Assembly (NCBI GenBank): GCA_964059975.1 | Contig: CAXKXX010000003.1 | Coordinates: 62,001-126,000, forward strand | Reading direction: 5' to 3' | DNA length: 64,000 nucleotides | DNA from: CAXKXX01 sp964059975 | GTDB taxonomy: Bacteria; Pseudomonadota; Gammaproteobacteria; Enterobacterales; Enterobacteriaceae | In this document: positions 21,240 through 32,133 of the stretch, piece after piece | How positions within the stretch are numbered: position 1 is the stretch's first letter | How the letters are laid out: each line of letters starts with the position of its first letter | Notes under the pieces: generated by a model | Seen by the model: the letters and a program-made list of their open reading frames with translations, nothing else | The model's database searches: none | Told to the model about the DNA's origin: nothing | Made by a program: the position numbers and the translations under genes

Positions 21240-23627
21240 AAAATATATAAATTTCTGGCGAATATGCTCTTAATAAAAAATGTTTAAACTATCAGATTGA
21301 TTCGATTATCTAAAATCTATATTCTTATACTGGAGTTATTTTTTGAAACTGAGAAACACAGACACTTTAAAAATTTTATACTACAACATAGATGAGCATC
21401 TCTACTATAGCATGTAGAGACTTCAGATGGAGTCATCTAGACATATAAAGAGAAACAAGCGACAAATTAAATCCTAACCTTATTGTTATTTTTAATCTTG
21501 CAATAATCGATTCACTATTAGCTTTAATTAAAATCGAACAGCTTTTATAAAACTAATAAAAATTGAGGCACTAAAGAAAAAGATAAAGTATCTAAAATAA
21601 TCAAGGATTATATTTTACTGCTACACTACACCCCACCTCATTACAACTAAAATTCTGAAATTTGATGGTGTTATCATAAAAACATAAACTTATAAAAAAA
21701 TAAACTGGTTGAAGTACGGGTAAATTAACACTGCAGACACGCTACTGCCAACCATCGCATGCACCACTAACACCTTATTCTAAGACTCGAATCCTCACAA
21801 GGAAGCCAACCAGAATTTTATTCTATTACTATCAAGTTAAAATAATTCTTTTACAGAACGGTCATAAAATACGGCACAACTCCCTTCTAGGGCACCTCAA
21901 CTCATCAATTTACTACTACTCCATTTCATCATGTAACGCGGTTACCCTCCCTGATATTCCTAAACCCGAGTTTTAACATCCTTAGAATTGCGTATACTCA
22001 TAGTTGATCCTTGGCTACACCTATTTCTGATCTATTTAAAAGTCTCATATGTTATTTTTAATAAAAAACAAAATTTTTTAAAATTTACATAGCACTACCC
22101 CACCCTTCCATGCGTACCGAGTTTGTTTTCACCAGGCTTGCACACATGAACGCGATTCTACGTGCTCTATCCGGATTCAGAACTAGAAGAAACGTGTATG
22201 TCGGGCGCGGGTGATATCGGTTTGGGTTTGACTATGTATCTTAAAAGTGCTAACTAAAGCGACGTTTCACGATGACTTTTGAAATAATTCGAGCTTTTTG
22301 AGAAACCATCTATCTGCTCTTATTTATTTAATTATCTTAGAAATAGTAAATTTAAATTTGTAAAGGTGATTGAACCATAAAAATAGTATTAAACGGTTGA
22401 GTTTTTCTGATCATATGCCTATAGGTATTACTGCAGTTGCTTCAAATAATTATGTTTTTTAATTTATTTTTTATAGAGATTTTTGATGGAAAATACTACC
22501 CTCTCTTTTTAATTACTAAAAATTGTACTAGTAAATGTTGTTGCTTAGACCTTTCACCACACCTATTCGGCTTTATCGATCAATCAATAAAGCTTGTTTT
22601 ACGATCGGCACGGTATCGTAAGTTGTCATATCAGATTAAGATCGCACGAATAGAATGTCAGATAAGGTGTTAGGACTAAGATGAAAGTTCACATTTAGTT
22701 ATTATGTGATGACATCTTAAATATTTAATCGATAGATTTGTCATGTGCTATAGATCGTAATATTTATTAACATATTTAATAGTAGATTTTAGTTAATGAC
22801 ACAGATTTCCCCTCCTTATTCAATAAAGTCATGCACAAAAGAGAGTCAACGGGATATTTATTTTATACTAGAAAGAAATAGATAAAGTTGAGCACTATCT
22901 TATTTTATTAATCGGCTAATATTTGATGCTAATCGGCGATATTGTGCTACTCTCGTATATAGCTTTCATGTGGTCTAACGCGTGAATCGACGCCGAGCAT
23001 TATTTTTTTTGAACCCGCCACTATAATCGCATCTTAATGACTCAGAATCTTATAGACGATCGGGGCTACCTCTGAAAGGAACCGTTTAAAGGTTTTAAAC
23101 ACACTAATGACAGATAAACTTTTAGACTATCACTAAGATTCGTGGCTAACAAAATCAATAGCAATAAGTAAAGCAGCAGTAACAGTCGTATTTTTAATTA
23201 CTAATCGATCTGCATTTTATACACTAATCCGGCCGTATTATTGACGAGATCGATACTACTAGTGCTAAATGTCTATAGCTATCCACATAAATTTGGTTTT
23301 ATAAGAGTCGCTGATCGAGGGGGTTATCTCTCTATCTAGATCGTTAATAACTCTCATAAAATCTTCCGAGGCGTCTTTTATTTTTTATTCTAATATGCAC
23401 CTATTGATTATTAAATCTTTTAAGCGAATTACATTAAGTAAAATGTGATCACTACGGGGAACGCTGTTATAGTTGAATCAGATTTATGGGTTACAAGATT
23501 CATGACTTAGGAGAAGGACGTCCGAAATCGAAGACGGGTACGATTCTAGATCAAAAAGAAATGCCCCTAAGATACAGGATAAAGTACAAGTATCAATGAA
23601 AATAAGACTGAGTACTTCATGCGTAGT
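21240..23627. other. Non-coding stretch between nupC and feoC
   Basis: About 2.4 kb with no credible gene. A frame at 22437-22673 has no known motif. In E. coli mntH is divergent from nupC, but no part of it could be aligned here. The stretch 21700-22000 is richer in C on the plus strand, which may mark an old minus-strand gene. Confidence 0.55.
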
Positions 23628-23870
23628 TTAATAACCTCGTTTTAATTGATAGAGCACTAACGAGTCTCGATTCTTTTTAGGACAGATCTTACATTTACCT
23701 CTCGGGCAGGAGGTACTTTGCTCGACACAGATTACTTTGTCCATAGCCATTAAGCGTTCTAAAATCGCCTCGATTAAAGGAGTGGGTGCGTCCAGCATGC
23801 GGCTAAGCTGCTGAGTCTGCATACTTCCGTATAGCTCTAGCGCATCACGCACCCGAAGAAGATCAGCCAT
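23628..23870 (-). CDS. feoC: Ferrous iron transport protein C (FeoC)
   Basis: Small winged-helix cytoplasmic protein of the Feo system. E. coli FeoC is 78 residues; this one is 80. It begins MADLLRVRDALELYGSMQ (E. coli MASLIQVRDLLALRGRME) and keeps four cysteines in SCPRGKCKICPKK, where the family holds an iron-sulfur centre. Its ATG overlaps the feoB stop (TGATG), so the genes are translationally coupled. The C-terminal half is less like E. coli than the rest. Confidence 0.9.
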   Translation of the reverse strand: MADLLRVRDALELYGSMQTQQLSRMLDAPTPLIEAILERLMAMDKVICVEQSTSCPRGKCKICPKKNRDSLVLYQLKRGY

Positions 23871-26185
23871 CAAAGGCGCCCCTTTTCAGAATAAGGCTTC
23901 TTACAGTAGGGCGCGCTTATAACGTTTCCCATAAGTATCGCAATCCCGTCACGTGCATACCGTAATATACATAATATAAAAATATTAGCTATGCTCACTA
24001 TGAGGATAATCTTTTGGCTGTATTCAGGATGTTCTACGAAAGTTATGGTTTGATAGAATAGCGCAGCCAAGGAATAAGCTACATTTAGTCCCCAAAGAAT
24101 AGAAAATATCATCCATGCACGGTTTGACTCGCGAGCAATCGCGCCCATTACTGAGGCGCAAGGTGTATAAAGAAGCACAAAAATTAAATAACTATAAGCA
24201 GAGACATCCGAACCAAATTTGCTTTTCATCACCCTCATTGCACTGATCTCCATTCCCCCCTCGCCTTTATTAGATCTAATAGGATTGGAAAGTACGCTAG
24301 GGCTAAAAGCATGTAACGTACCTTCCCAAGTTTTTCGTAACGCCCGACTTGTTTGATCTAATAGATTAAAACTAGACTCATTAAGTTCCTTCGCACTAAT
24401 CCATTCGTCAGCGTAGAGGGTATTTAGAGTACCAACTACCACTTCTTTTGCCATAGCCCCGGAGACTAATCCAACAGTAGCCTGCCAATTATCATCACGC
24501 ACGCCTATCGGATTGAGAAAAGGGGTTATCACTTTTGATATTGATGCAAGAGCAGAATCATTGATGTTATCGACTGGTTTACCGCTGAAGGTGAAGCTAT
24601 TTAAGCCACTAATAACAGCACTAGCGATCACGACTATCTTGCCTCCACGTAAGATAAAATCTTTCAGCTGTTGCCAGGTTTGAAGTAGCAAGATTTTTAC
24701 GTTTGGTGTGTGGTAAGGAGGTAACTCCACCAAAAAGGGTAACGTTTCACCCCCAATGATAGTATATTTTAGCACCAATCCAGTAAAGATCGCGACTAGA
24801 ATGCCGAGGATGTATAGCGAGAATATAACCCCTACGCCGCTTTTTCCGAAAAAGACGGACGAAAATACCACAAATATTGCCAGACGGGCACCACAAGACA
24901 TAAAAGGCGCCATCATGATCGTCATGATACGTTCACGCTTCGCGTCTAGCGTACGGGCGCTCATAATGGAGGGTACATTGCAACCTAATCCAATAATAAG
25001 GGACACAAAGGATTTTCCTGGTAGCCCAAGTACCCGCATTAAACGATCTATGACAAATACCGCACGAGCCATATAGCCGGAGTCTTCAAGGAAAGAAAGA
25101 AACAGATACATCATGCCGATCTGCGGCACTAGCGGTAAAAGGGTGTGAATACCTCCACCGATCCCTTGTACTAGGAATAGAGTTAACCATTTAGGGAGAT
25201 CTAGGTTAGATCCAATCCAGTGAATCCCTTGAATAAAAATAGCTTCCGACATAATATCAAAAATCGGTTGCAGTGCCCCTCCAATATTAATCGCCATCAA
25301 AAACATTAGATACATTACTAAAAGAAAAATTGGTATCCCCATCCAACGATTAAGAATGACTTTATCCAGAATCTCAGTCGGGCGATTCGGCAACGCCTCC
25401 TGAGAGTTACCAACTTCATTGCATAGAATAGCGATCGACTGGTAGCGAGCATCAGCGATTATTAGCGCTGGATCTTCCTGATTTTGTAGAGCTCGTTTAG
25501 CTATCGGAAGCAACGCAGTGGCGGAGTCAGCCTGATTAGTACTATAGATATCACCTTCCAGCATCTGCAGGGCTAGCCACCTCCGTCTCTCAGTCGGGAT
25601 CTTGTCGGACATAGCGTCGCTAAGCGCGGCGACCTCTTTCAGCAATAGCGGTGGGTAACTCACTAAAACCCTCAGGTCATTGACATAATGATTGTCAATC
25701 ATCTGATGAAGCATGTCGATGCCGATAGCTTTAGTGGAAATCATTGGCACAACCGGACACCCTATGCGTTTTGAAAATAAGGCGATATCTATATTGATAT
25801 TTTGACTTCTAGCGATATCCTGCATGTTAAGTACGACGATACACGGGACGCGTAGCTCTAATAATTGAAGTGTCAGATAGAGATTACGCTCTAGCTTAGA
25901 GGCATCAATCACGTTGATTATTAGATCAGAATCGCCGTTAAGAATGTAGTTACAAGCGATTTTTTCGTCGAGCGACGCTTGCTCCGAGATAGTTGTTAGG
26001 GAATATGTACCTGGAAGATCAAGTAGTTTAACTTTAGACCGTGAAGTAGTGAATTGACCTTCCTTGCGTTCGACAGTAACACCCGACCAGTTACCAACTC
26101 TCTGATTAGATCCCGTGAGTTGATTGAACAGAGTAGTTTTACCGGAATTTGGATTTCCCGCTAAGGCGATAATAAGTTTTTTCAT
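23870..26185 (-). CDS. feoB: Ferrous iron permease FeoB
   Basis: Inner-membrane Fe(II) importer with an N-terminal GTPase. G1 is GNPNSGKTTLFN, G3 is DLPGTYSL, and G4 is NMQD. Two gate domains follow with membrane segments and the cysteine motifs GLGCNVPSIMSARTL and FMSCGARLAIF; SGAMAKEVVVGTL and TPCASVMGAI lie near the end. Length is 771 against 773 in E. coli. It overlaps feoA by four bases (ATGA) and feoC by one, forming a tight feoABC operon read on the minus strand. With ferrous iron stable only in low oxygen, its retention suggests a microaerobic niche or reduced iron supply (inference). Confidence 0.98.
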   Translation of the reverse strand: MKKLIIALAGNPNSGKTTLFNQLTGSNQRVGNWSGVTVERKEGQFTTSRSKVKLLDLPGTYSLTTISEQASLDEKIACNYILNGDSDLIINVIDASKLERNLYLTLQLLELRVPCIVVLNMQDIARSQNINIDIALFSKRIGCPVVPMISTKAIGIDMLHQMIDNHYVNDLRVLVSYPPLLLKEVAALSDAMSDKIPTERRRWLALQMLEGDIYSTNQADSATALLPIAKRALQNQEDPALIIADARYQSIAILCNEVGNSQEALPNRPTEILDKVILNRWMGIPIFLLVMYLMFLMAINIGGALQPIFDIMSEAIFIQGIHWIGSNLDLPKWLTLFLVQGIGGGIHTLLPLVPQIGMMYLFLSFLEDSGYMARAVFVIDRLMRVLGLPGKSFVSLIIGLGCNVPSIMSARTLDAKRERIMTIMMAPFMSCGARLAIFVVFSSVFFGKSGVGVIFSLYILGILVAIFTGLVLKYTIIGGETLPFLVELPPYHTPNVKILLLQTWQQLKDFILRGGKIVVIASAVISGLNSFTFSGKPVDNINDSALASISKVITPFLNPIGVRDDNWQATVGLVSGAMAKEVVVGTLNTLYADEWISAKELNESSFNLLDQTSRALRKTWEGTLHAFSPSVLSNPIRSNKGEGGMEISAMRVMKSKFGSDVSAYSYLIFVLLYTPCASVMGAIARESNRAWMIFSILWGLNVAYSLAALFYQTITFVEHPEYSQKIILIVSIANIFILCILRYARDGIAILMGNVISAPYCKKPYSEKGRL

Positions 26186-26508
26186 AAATTAGAGATAGTA
26201 CTGCAGTTAAGAGTTATATCAGTTGGTGCAAACAATGCTGACGTAATAGAACTCTCGCCATTAGAGTCAATAGCGACATCTGGAGGCTTATCGTCGATCA
26301 GTAATAGAAGAGCTAAATCTTTTCTCCGTAGTATTAGGCTCACTCTTCTAGTTTTAATTGCTATCGGATCGCCGAATGGCGCAATACCTATTACTTCGAA
26401 CAGGGAGCCAGGAACCATACCGAATGATAGTAATTTTTGTCGATAGGCTAACCCAATTTCATTAGAAAAACCGGCAATCTTATAAGCATGTTTAAGTAGA
26501 AGATGCAT
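26182..26508 (-). CDS. feoA: Ferrous iron transport protein A (FeoA), C-terminally extended
   Basis: Small SH3-like cytoplasmic protein needed for FeoB function. Residues 1-75 align well with E. coli FeoA: HAYKIAGFSNEIGLAYRQKL, MVPGSLFEVIGIAPFGDPI, TRRVSLILRRKDLALL. The family is about 75 residues; here the frame continues about 33 residues more with no recognisable motif, up to a four-base overlap with feoB. This may reflect loss of the original stop codon. The ATG has AAGG eight bases upstream. First gene of the feo operon. Confidence 0.94.
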   Translation of the reverse strand: MHLLLKHAYKIAGFSNEIGLAYRQKLLSFGMVPGSLFEVIGIAPFGDPIAIKTRRVSLILRRKDLALLLLIDDKPPDVAIDSNGESSITSALFAPTDITLNCSTISNL

Positions 26509-27263
26509 GTTATTAACCTTATATAGGGTCTAGATAAATTAGGAAGATCATTATTATGTGTTGAAAGCGCACAAGATAGGTCGACGAAATCGTGCGTCTA
26601 TTACCTGATGTACGAAATAAAAAAAGCAATAATAGTAAGAATCATTTTTTTTTTCAAGAAAGAATAGGGCTCTTGTAGCTAATTGTTATTAATAATTACT
26701 ACACATCGACAGCGGCACTACTTTGATATAAACTTCGCGATTAAGAGGGTGCTAGATGAGAGCGATGAGAAATTAACTGCATATTTTTAATTAAATATTG
26801 CATATATAAAGCTAGTACGAGCAGTCTTATCTGCTAGTAGCAGACTCATCGCTTTATCTAATTTAGAATCTAGCTTCTATAAGATACGGACAGAGCGGAC
26901 TTTCGGGGCTACCTTAGCCGTGATGAAAGATAAAAGATAAAGTGACTGCTAAAAGCCTAAAGCCCACAAAAACTTTTATACTTAATATATCCTTTGAATA
27001 ATTTCATAAGCATTACTTTTAGTATATTGTAAAAATACATTTGATAAATAAAATTAAATACATTACTAATTACCTTTTATACGTACAGCGATCCATTTAA
27101 AATTAAAAAGATCAATATTATTTAGACTATCGAGATAGCAACTAATTTATATAGCTACTATTTGTTTGTTAATAACTGTCTATAGCTTTACGCTAAGGAA
27201 TTTATATCGTTAGATATCTTAATAGTGAAGCAATGAATACCTATAGTAAATTAATGAATACTC
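26509..27263. other. Intergenic region between feoA and queA
   Basis: About 750 bases between divergent feo and queA. It must hold both promoters, but I could not pick out a convincing Fur or FNR site. A run of eleven T lies near 26646-26656. No gene remnant identified. Confidence 0.5.
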
Positions 27264-28340
27264 ATGCGAGTCTCTGATTTTTCTTTTGAGCTTCCAGACG
27301 ATCTAATTGCTCACCATCCGAAATCTGACCGTAGTAGCTGCCGTTTGCTAGAATTAGATGGATTAAGCGGAGCAATAACACACAGCGTATTTACTAATAT
27401 TCTCAATAAACTAGAGGCAGGTGACTTACTGGTATTTAACAATACCCGCGTGATGCCCGCGCGTATTTTTGGTCGAAAAGTCAGTGGCGGAAAAGTGGAG
27501 GTTCTGGTAGAACGCGTTCTTGATGATCATAGAGCTCTAGCACACGTTCACGGATCCAAAGCAACAAAGCTAGGTACCACATTAATTTTGGGTGACGATC
27601 AAAGTGTTTCTGCTACTGTAACAGCACGTAGAAATACATTCTATGAATTATGTTTTAATGATAATCGCAATGTATTTACTATTCTTGATACCGTCGGCCA
27701 TATTCCACTACCACCATATATAAATCGCCCTGATGAAAAGATTGATCGCGAACTTTATCAAACAGTTTACAGCGAGAAATTAGGCGCAGCAGCCGCGCCC
27801 ACCGCCGGCTTACATTTCGATCAATCTCTTTTGTCCAAACTACGCGCAAAAGGTATTGAGATGGCTTTTATTACCTTACATATTGGTTCTGGCACCTTTC
27901 AAAAAATTCGGGCTCAGACTATTGAAGAACACGTAATGCATGCCGAATATACGGAAGTATCAAAATCAGTTGTAGATGCAGTGCTGAACTGTAAGGCGCG
28001 AGGGAAGCGCGTGGTAGCAGTAGGAACCACTGCGGCGCGTTCTTTGGAGAGCGCGGCTAACATTAGAGATTCCGAGCTAATTACTCCATTTTTCGGTGAC
28101 ACTCGAATTTTCATCACCCCGGGCTATCAGTATCAGGTAGTTGACGCATTAGTGACTAATTTTCACCTACCAGAATCAACATTAATCATTTTAGTTGCCG
28201 CGTTTGCTGGCTATAAAAATATAATGAGCGCTTATCGTCAAGCTGTGCTGAAACGGTACCTGTTTTTCAGTTATGGCGATGCCATGCTAATCAGTCGTAA
28301 TCCGAAGGCAGAACAAGAATTTATTCATTTAAAAACGTAA
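27264..28340 (+). CDS. queA: S-adenosylmethionine:tRNA ribosyltransferase-isomerase QueA
   Basis: Converts preQ1 at position 34 of tRNA to epoxyqueuosine using the ribosyl part of S-adenosylmethionine. MRVSDFSFELPDDLIAHHP starts the protein, followed by LLVFNNTRVMPARIFG, GHIPLPPYINR, AAAPTAGLHFD, HIGSGTFQKI and GTTAARSLES, all typical. Length is 358 against 356. In E. coli tgt, which supplies the substrate nucleotide in tRNA, follows queA; it is not present here and no remains were recognised, so QueA depends on a tgt elsewhere or is a relic. Confidence 0.97.
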   Translation: MRVSDFSFELPDDLIAHHPKSDRSSCRLLELDGLSGAITHSVFTNILNKLEAGDLLVFNNTRVMPARIFGRKVSGGKVEVLVERVLDDHRALAHVHGSKATKLGTTLILGDDQSVSATVTARRNTFYELCFNDNRNVFTILDTVGHIPLPPYINRPDEKIDRELYQTVYSEKLGAAAAPTAGLHFDQSLLSKLRAKGIEMAFITLHIGSGTFQKIRAQTIEEHVMHAEYTEVSKSVVDAVLNCKARGKRVVAVGTTAARSLESAANIRDSELITPFFGDTRIFITPGYQYQVVDALVTNFHLPESTLIILVAAFAGYKNIMSAYRQAVLKRYLFFSYGDAMLISRNPKAEQEFIHLKT

Positions 28341-29688
28341 TAAATTATCAAACGCAAAAGCATACATTAGGCTCTCTAGTCGTTTAATCAAATTGGTAAC
28401 TAGGGAAACTAAGTTTTGTCATATATCATGGTGCGGAAAATAAAGGACGTCGTTTCTGCAGTATCAAGAAAACACGGAACTCTCTTAAGAAAGAGATAAA
28501 TTATTATATATTGATAATTAAAAAGACTACTTACCGCTATTATATAATAGTCTATAGCACTTAATCATATAATAGTTCATAGCACTTAAAGAAAACTTTT
28601 TAATTCATCTTTAGAATTTTTTTTAAAAATTGGAAATACATTGAAAATAATTCAGGCGTTTAATACTTAAATTAACTAGACAAAATTTTTCGGCATATCC
28701 TTAAGCACTACTGTCAGTGCCTTTATGCTGAATCTAATAATTAATTTTATCCGTAATACTAACCGTTAAGGTAAAAATAAGTAGCTTCTAGTTTTGAGTT
28801 TTTATAAAAATATTAACCATAAGTCTATTTTCTAATTAATGTTTAAATATAAAAGAGTCGCTAGATTTCTATAGAAAATTAGTAACTATATTCGTTTCTT
28901 CATCATTAACTATGAATTAGCTTTTCATCTTTAAAACTAATTACTAATATCTTAGAGATAGAATATATACTATTATCCTATGCACGCTATCCCGCACTCT
29001 TTTGTACACTAATGCACAGTACTGACAATAGCACTTAGTTTATCTATGTATTTTTTAGATTGAAGTGTAATAGTTTATAAAATCGACACCAAATAATAGT
29101 GTTATTTTTGTATGGACAATAGAAAAAATATAGAGCTACTAAGCTCTTAAAATAACTGCAGGGGGCTTATTAAAATAATAAAGTGTTACTATATGTCAAC
29201 GACATTAAAGATCTCAGTATCACATGTGAAATCTAGATTACTAAATACAATTTAACACTTTTCTATGAGGTTGCTAATATGGCGATACGTAATTTTTTAT
29301 GTGGAATACAATTAAATATTACTAAATTTCCGATCTAGCAACAGATTAAAATAATAAAAATCTATAAAGATATAACAGGTATTAAATAGTTAATAACATT
29401 ACTAATTTTTATTTTAAATATACGCTATAGTAGATTAATCAGTCATTTTATGATGACTAGTAAATAGCGTCTATAGAATAAGCGACTAACCGACAAGATA
29501 GAGATCTATTTAAAAAATAGATGTTGCTAAATTAATACTATTAGTAGATAATGTAATCTATTTAAATTAAAATTTAATATAAAAACCATAATATATCAAA
29601 TAGTTATATAAAATAGAGGACAATATCACCTTCTAAATGTACTAACGTCATCCACTTCAGATTTAAATTAAAAAATACACAAAATTAA
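28341..29688. other. Very AT-rich stretch between queA and tRNA-Cys
   Basis: About 1.35 kb without coding potential. Remains of tgt (expected after queA) or of pgsA and glyW (expected before tRNA-Cys) were looked for and not recognised. Near-duplicate short segments occur around 28540-28590. Confidence 0.55.
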
Positions 29689-29762
29689 GGCGCGTTAACA
29701 AAGCGGCTATGTGGCGGACTGCAAATCCGCTTAGTCCGGTTCGACTCCGGAACGCGCCTCCA
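29689..29762 (+). tRNA. tRNA-Cys (anticodon GCA), CCA encoded
   Basis: GGCGCGTTAACAAAGCGG onward, anticodon loop CTGCAAA (GCA), T-arm CCGGTTCGACTCCGG, 3' end TCCA. Nearly identical to E. coli cysT and followed by tRNA-Leu as in E. coli. The glycine tRNA that precedes it there is missing. Confidence 0.97.
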
Positions 29763-29770
29763 TTCTCACA

Positions 29771-29853
29771 GCCCGGGTGGTGAAATCGGTAGACACAAGG
29801 GATTTAAAATCCCTCGGCTCATGGCTTTGCGGGTTCAAGTCCCGCCCCGGGTA
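29771..29853 (+). tRNA. tRNA-Leu (anticodon TAA), CCA not encoded
   Basis: GCCCGGGTGGTGAAATCGG onward, anticodon loop TTTAAAA (TAA), variable arm present, T-arm CGGGTTCAAGTCCCG. Matches E. coli leuZ next to cysT. After the discriminator A the sequence reads CAA instead of CCA, so the 3' end must be completed by nucleotidyltransferase. Confidence 0.95.
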
Positions 29854-30229
29854 CAATGCTTACTTATAAGCAGTATCAAAAAAAGACAGTAGTTCTAAAA
29901 TTAGATCAAATCTAATGGTGAGCATAGGTTTACTTTCGGCTAAACCAGGCCTTCATTCTCTTACCGCTCCAATATATTACTTTTAAAATTTAAAGCCATG
30001 GACTCATTTATGTAATCTGCGACCCCTAAGCCGATCTACTATTATAGCGAATGGAAAATAATAGCCCCCCTAAGACTCGACTCTAATCGGTCGACCGACG
30101 GCCTCGTAGGATGAATATCAATAGAGGATGCTTCATTTTGTTGTGCTCCAGAAGATTTTATATAAGCACTTTTTCTCTGTAAAACACTATTTTCCCCATT
30201 CTTGCTCTTTATTTTCTCCACCTCCTTTG
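29854..30229. other. Non-coding stretch after tRNA-Leu
   Basis: No open gene. It may include the 5' part of a lost ybjP, whose possible 3' end is listed next, but nothing in this part could be aligned. Confidence 0.4.
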
Positions 30230-30363
30230 ATTTTTTAAAGAGCAGGTCTACCCTTAATCGAGTTTTACTTTTCTGTGAGAGCTTTAAAGGTTAACCAAGA
30301 TACCGAAGTGTCAATATAATACACTCAACTAAAGTGATTGATACTCATCAATCAATGAATTAA
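30230..30363 (+). pseudogene. ybjP: Possible ybjP remnant upstream of artP
   Basis: In E. coli the lipoprotein gene ybjP precedes artP. Here one frame ends PRYRSVN ... HST ... DTHQSMN, stop at 30363, which can be laid against the YbjP end (VRYLGGSVHAT ... TLRQSIENR, stop). A preceding piece (FYFSVRALKVNQD) resembles LMIQEGQCWVIDD in another frame. The match is weak and depends on my memory of YbjP. Confidence 0.35.
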
Positions 30364-30596
30364 GTTTTATTATTTTTATGTAAGCAAAAGATCTGGAGTT
30401 CAGTCTATCCTAATTTTTATATGAGACTATATGTGTTCGGACCGTTTTACTTGAGAATCTTTTGAATACCTGATTTTTTAACTAACAGGTTCTAGATAAT
30501 CTTTTGAGAGTCACTGCAAAACATTGGTTATCTTAATGTACAACCCGAATCATTATAAATCTTCATCCGAATATATTGCATAGTTATTCTTTAGAA

Positions 30597-30611
30597 GTTA
30601 TTCTAAATAAC
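30597..30611. promoter_or_regulatory. Small palindrome before artP, possible operator
   Basis: GTTATTCTAAATAAC, 6-bp perfect arms around CTA, about 24 bases before the artP ATG. The art operon is ArgR-controlled in E. coli, but this does not match the ARG box well. In such AT-rich DNA it may be chance. Confidence 0.2.
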
Positions 30612-30634
30612 CAAAGTCAACTCAACATTTGTGC

Positions 30635-31363
30635 ATGCACATTCAACTTAACGCTATCAGCTGCCATTATGGTCCCCACCAAGCTCTATTTGAAATTACG
30701 CTAAATTGTAAATCTGGAGAAACCTTGGTACTACTTGGACCGAGCGGTTCCGGGAAAAGCTCCTTATTGCGAGTACTGAACTTACTAAAAATTCCGTCTT
30801 CAGGAGCCCTATACATTGACGAGCATCAGTTTAATTTTATACGCGCGCCAAGCGACCAGTCTATCCGCAATTTAAGGAAGAAAGTAGGTATAGTATTTCA
30901 GCAATACAATTTGTGGCCCCACTTTACAGTGCTGAAAAATTTGATTGAAGCGCCCATACGCGTACTAGGCTTAACTAAAGCTAAAGCGTTGAAGCGTGCA
31001 GACGGACTGATGCGGCGTCTGCACCTGACTGACTTCACCGATCGTTTTCCACTTTACTTATCTAGTGGTCAACAGCAACGCGTAGCAATCGCTAGAGCAC
31101 TCATGATGAAGCCGAAGGTCATGCTATTTGATGAGCCTACGTCGGCTTTAGATCCAGGGAGTGCTGCCCAAATCCTTAATATAATTCAAGAGCTTGCTAA
31201 TTCTGGCATCACACAGGTTGTTGTGACTCATCAAATAGAGGTGGCGCGCAAGATCGCTAGTCACATAATCTATATGGAAAATGGACGAATAGTAGAACAA
31301 GGTGATAGGAACCACTTTACAAGACCACAAACTATGGAGTTTGCAAATTATTTATCATACTAA
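30635..31363 (+). CDS. artP: Arginine ABC transporter, ATP-binding protein ArtP
   Basis: Energises arginine import through ArtQM. Walker A is GPSGSGKSS, the Q-loop is VFQQYNLWP, the signature is LSSGQQQRVAIARAL (family LSGGQQQ, one Gly replaced by Ser), Walker B is VMLFDEPTSALDP, and the switch His is in VTHQIEVA. MHIQLNAISC matches the E. coli start, so the ATG at 30635 is used rather than an in-frame TTG six bases upstream. Length is 242, equal to E. coli. First gene of artPIQM. Confidence 0.96.
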   Translation: MHIQLNAISCHYGPHQALFEITLNCKSGETLVLLGPSGSGKSSLLRVLNLLKIPSSGALYIDEHQFNFIRAPSDQSIRNLRKKVGIVFQQYNLWPHFTVLKNLIEAPIRVLGLTKAKALKRADGLMRRLHLTDFTDRFPLYLSSGQQQRVAIARALMMKPKVMLFDEPTSALDPGSAAQILNIIQELANSGITQVVVTHQIEVARKIASHIIYMENGRIVEQGDRNHFTRPQTMEFANYLSY

Positions 31364-31392
31364 CACTGCAATTTTTATTTAGGAAGCTTACC

Positions 31393-32124
31393 ATGAAAAA
31401 GCACCTAATCGTCCTCGCTCTCATAGGTACTCACTCCCTCGCTTCAGCCGCTAAAATAGTTCATTTCGGAACCGCAGCCTCTTACCCTCCATTTGAATTT
31501 ATTGATTCTAGAAATAGAATACAAGGTTTTGACATTGATATAGCCGAAGCATTATGTCAAGAGATACAGGCAAAGTGTACTTTTACCAGCTACGCCTTCG
31601 ATAGCTTAATTCCAGGATTAAGGATCAGACGATTTGATGCAGTCATAGCCGGAATCGACATCACATCCGACCGTACAAATCAGGTGCTATTCACTGAGCC
31701 TTATTATAGCAACTCAGGGTTATTTATCGCTTTGAAAAGCAACTTAATTAATATAGCAGATCTGAGATATAAGAAAGTCGGCGTACAAAATGGCACGACC
31801 CAACAAACATATCTAACTAATAAACATCCAGAAACTGTTGTTGCATCCTACGATAGCTACCAGAACGCAATTCTAGATTTGAAAAATGGTCGGTTGGATT
31901 TGGTCTTCGGAGATACAGCAGTAGCTTCCGAGTGGCTAAATCAAGATGTGCGGCTTGATGTGGTCGGCGATAGAATCACCGATAAGGAGTACTTTAGACT
32001 AGGATTAGGTATTGCCGTCAGTCAGAACAATACCGATCTACGGGGAGAACTCAATGCTGCTTTGAAAAAGATAAAACAAGATCATACTTATGCTACTCTA
32101 TATAAAAAATGGTTTCAAAAGTAA
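31393..32124 (+). CDS. artI: Arginine-binding periplasmic protein ArtI
   Basis: Solute-binding protein delivering arginine to ArtQM. Signal peptide MKKHLIVLALIGTHSLASA, then mature part with ASYPPFEFID, GFDIDIAEALC, AFDSLIPGL, GIDITSDR, VGVQNGTTQQ, DSYQNA, VFGDTAVASEWL and C-terminal YKKWFQK. Length is 243, as in E. coli. GGAAG precedes the ATG. It lies 29 bases after artP and nine before artQ. It could equally be called ArtJ-like, but gene order supports ArtI. Confidence 0.95.
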   Translation: MKKHLIVLALIGTHSLASAAKIVHFGTAASYPPFEFIDSRNRIQGFDIDIAEALCQEIQAKCTFTSYAFDSLIPGLRIRRFDAVIAGIDITSDRTNQVLFTEPYYSNSGLFIALKSNLINIADLRYKKVGVQNGTTQQTYLTNKHPETVVASYDSYQNAILDLKNGRLDLVFGDTAVASEWLNQDVRLDVVGDRITDKEYFRLGLGIAVSQNNTDLRGELNAALKKIKQDHTYATLYKKWFQK

Positions 32125-32133
32125 TGGACAGAC

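Noticed and set aside
21700..22000. T-arm-like sequence suggesting a tRNA on the minus strand
   Set aside because: No acceptor stem or anticodon arm could be folded around it.
22437..22673. 78-codon frame between nupC and feoC
   Set aside because: No family resemblance and no neighbour to support it.
29600..29688. tRNA-Gly (glyW) expected before tRNA-Cys
   Set aside because: No cloverleaf or similarity seen in the expected place.
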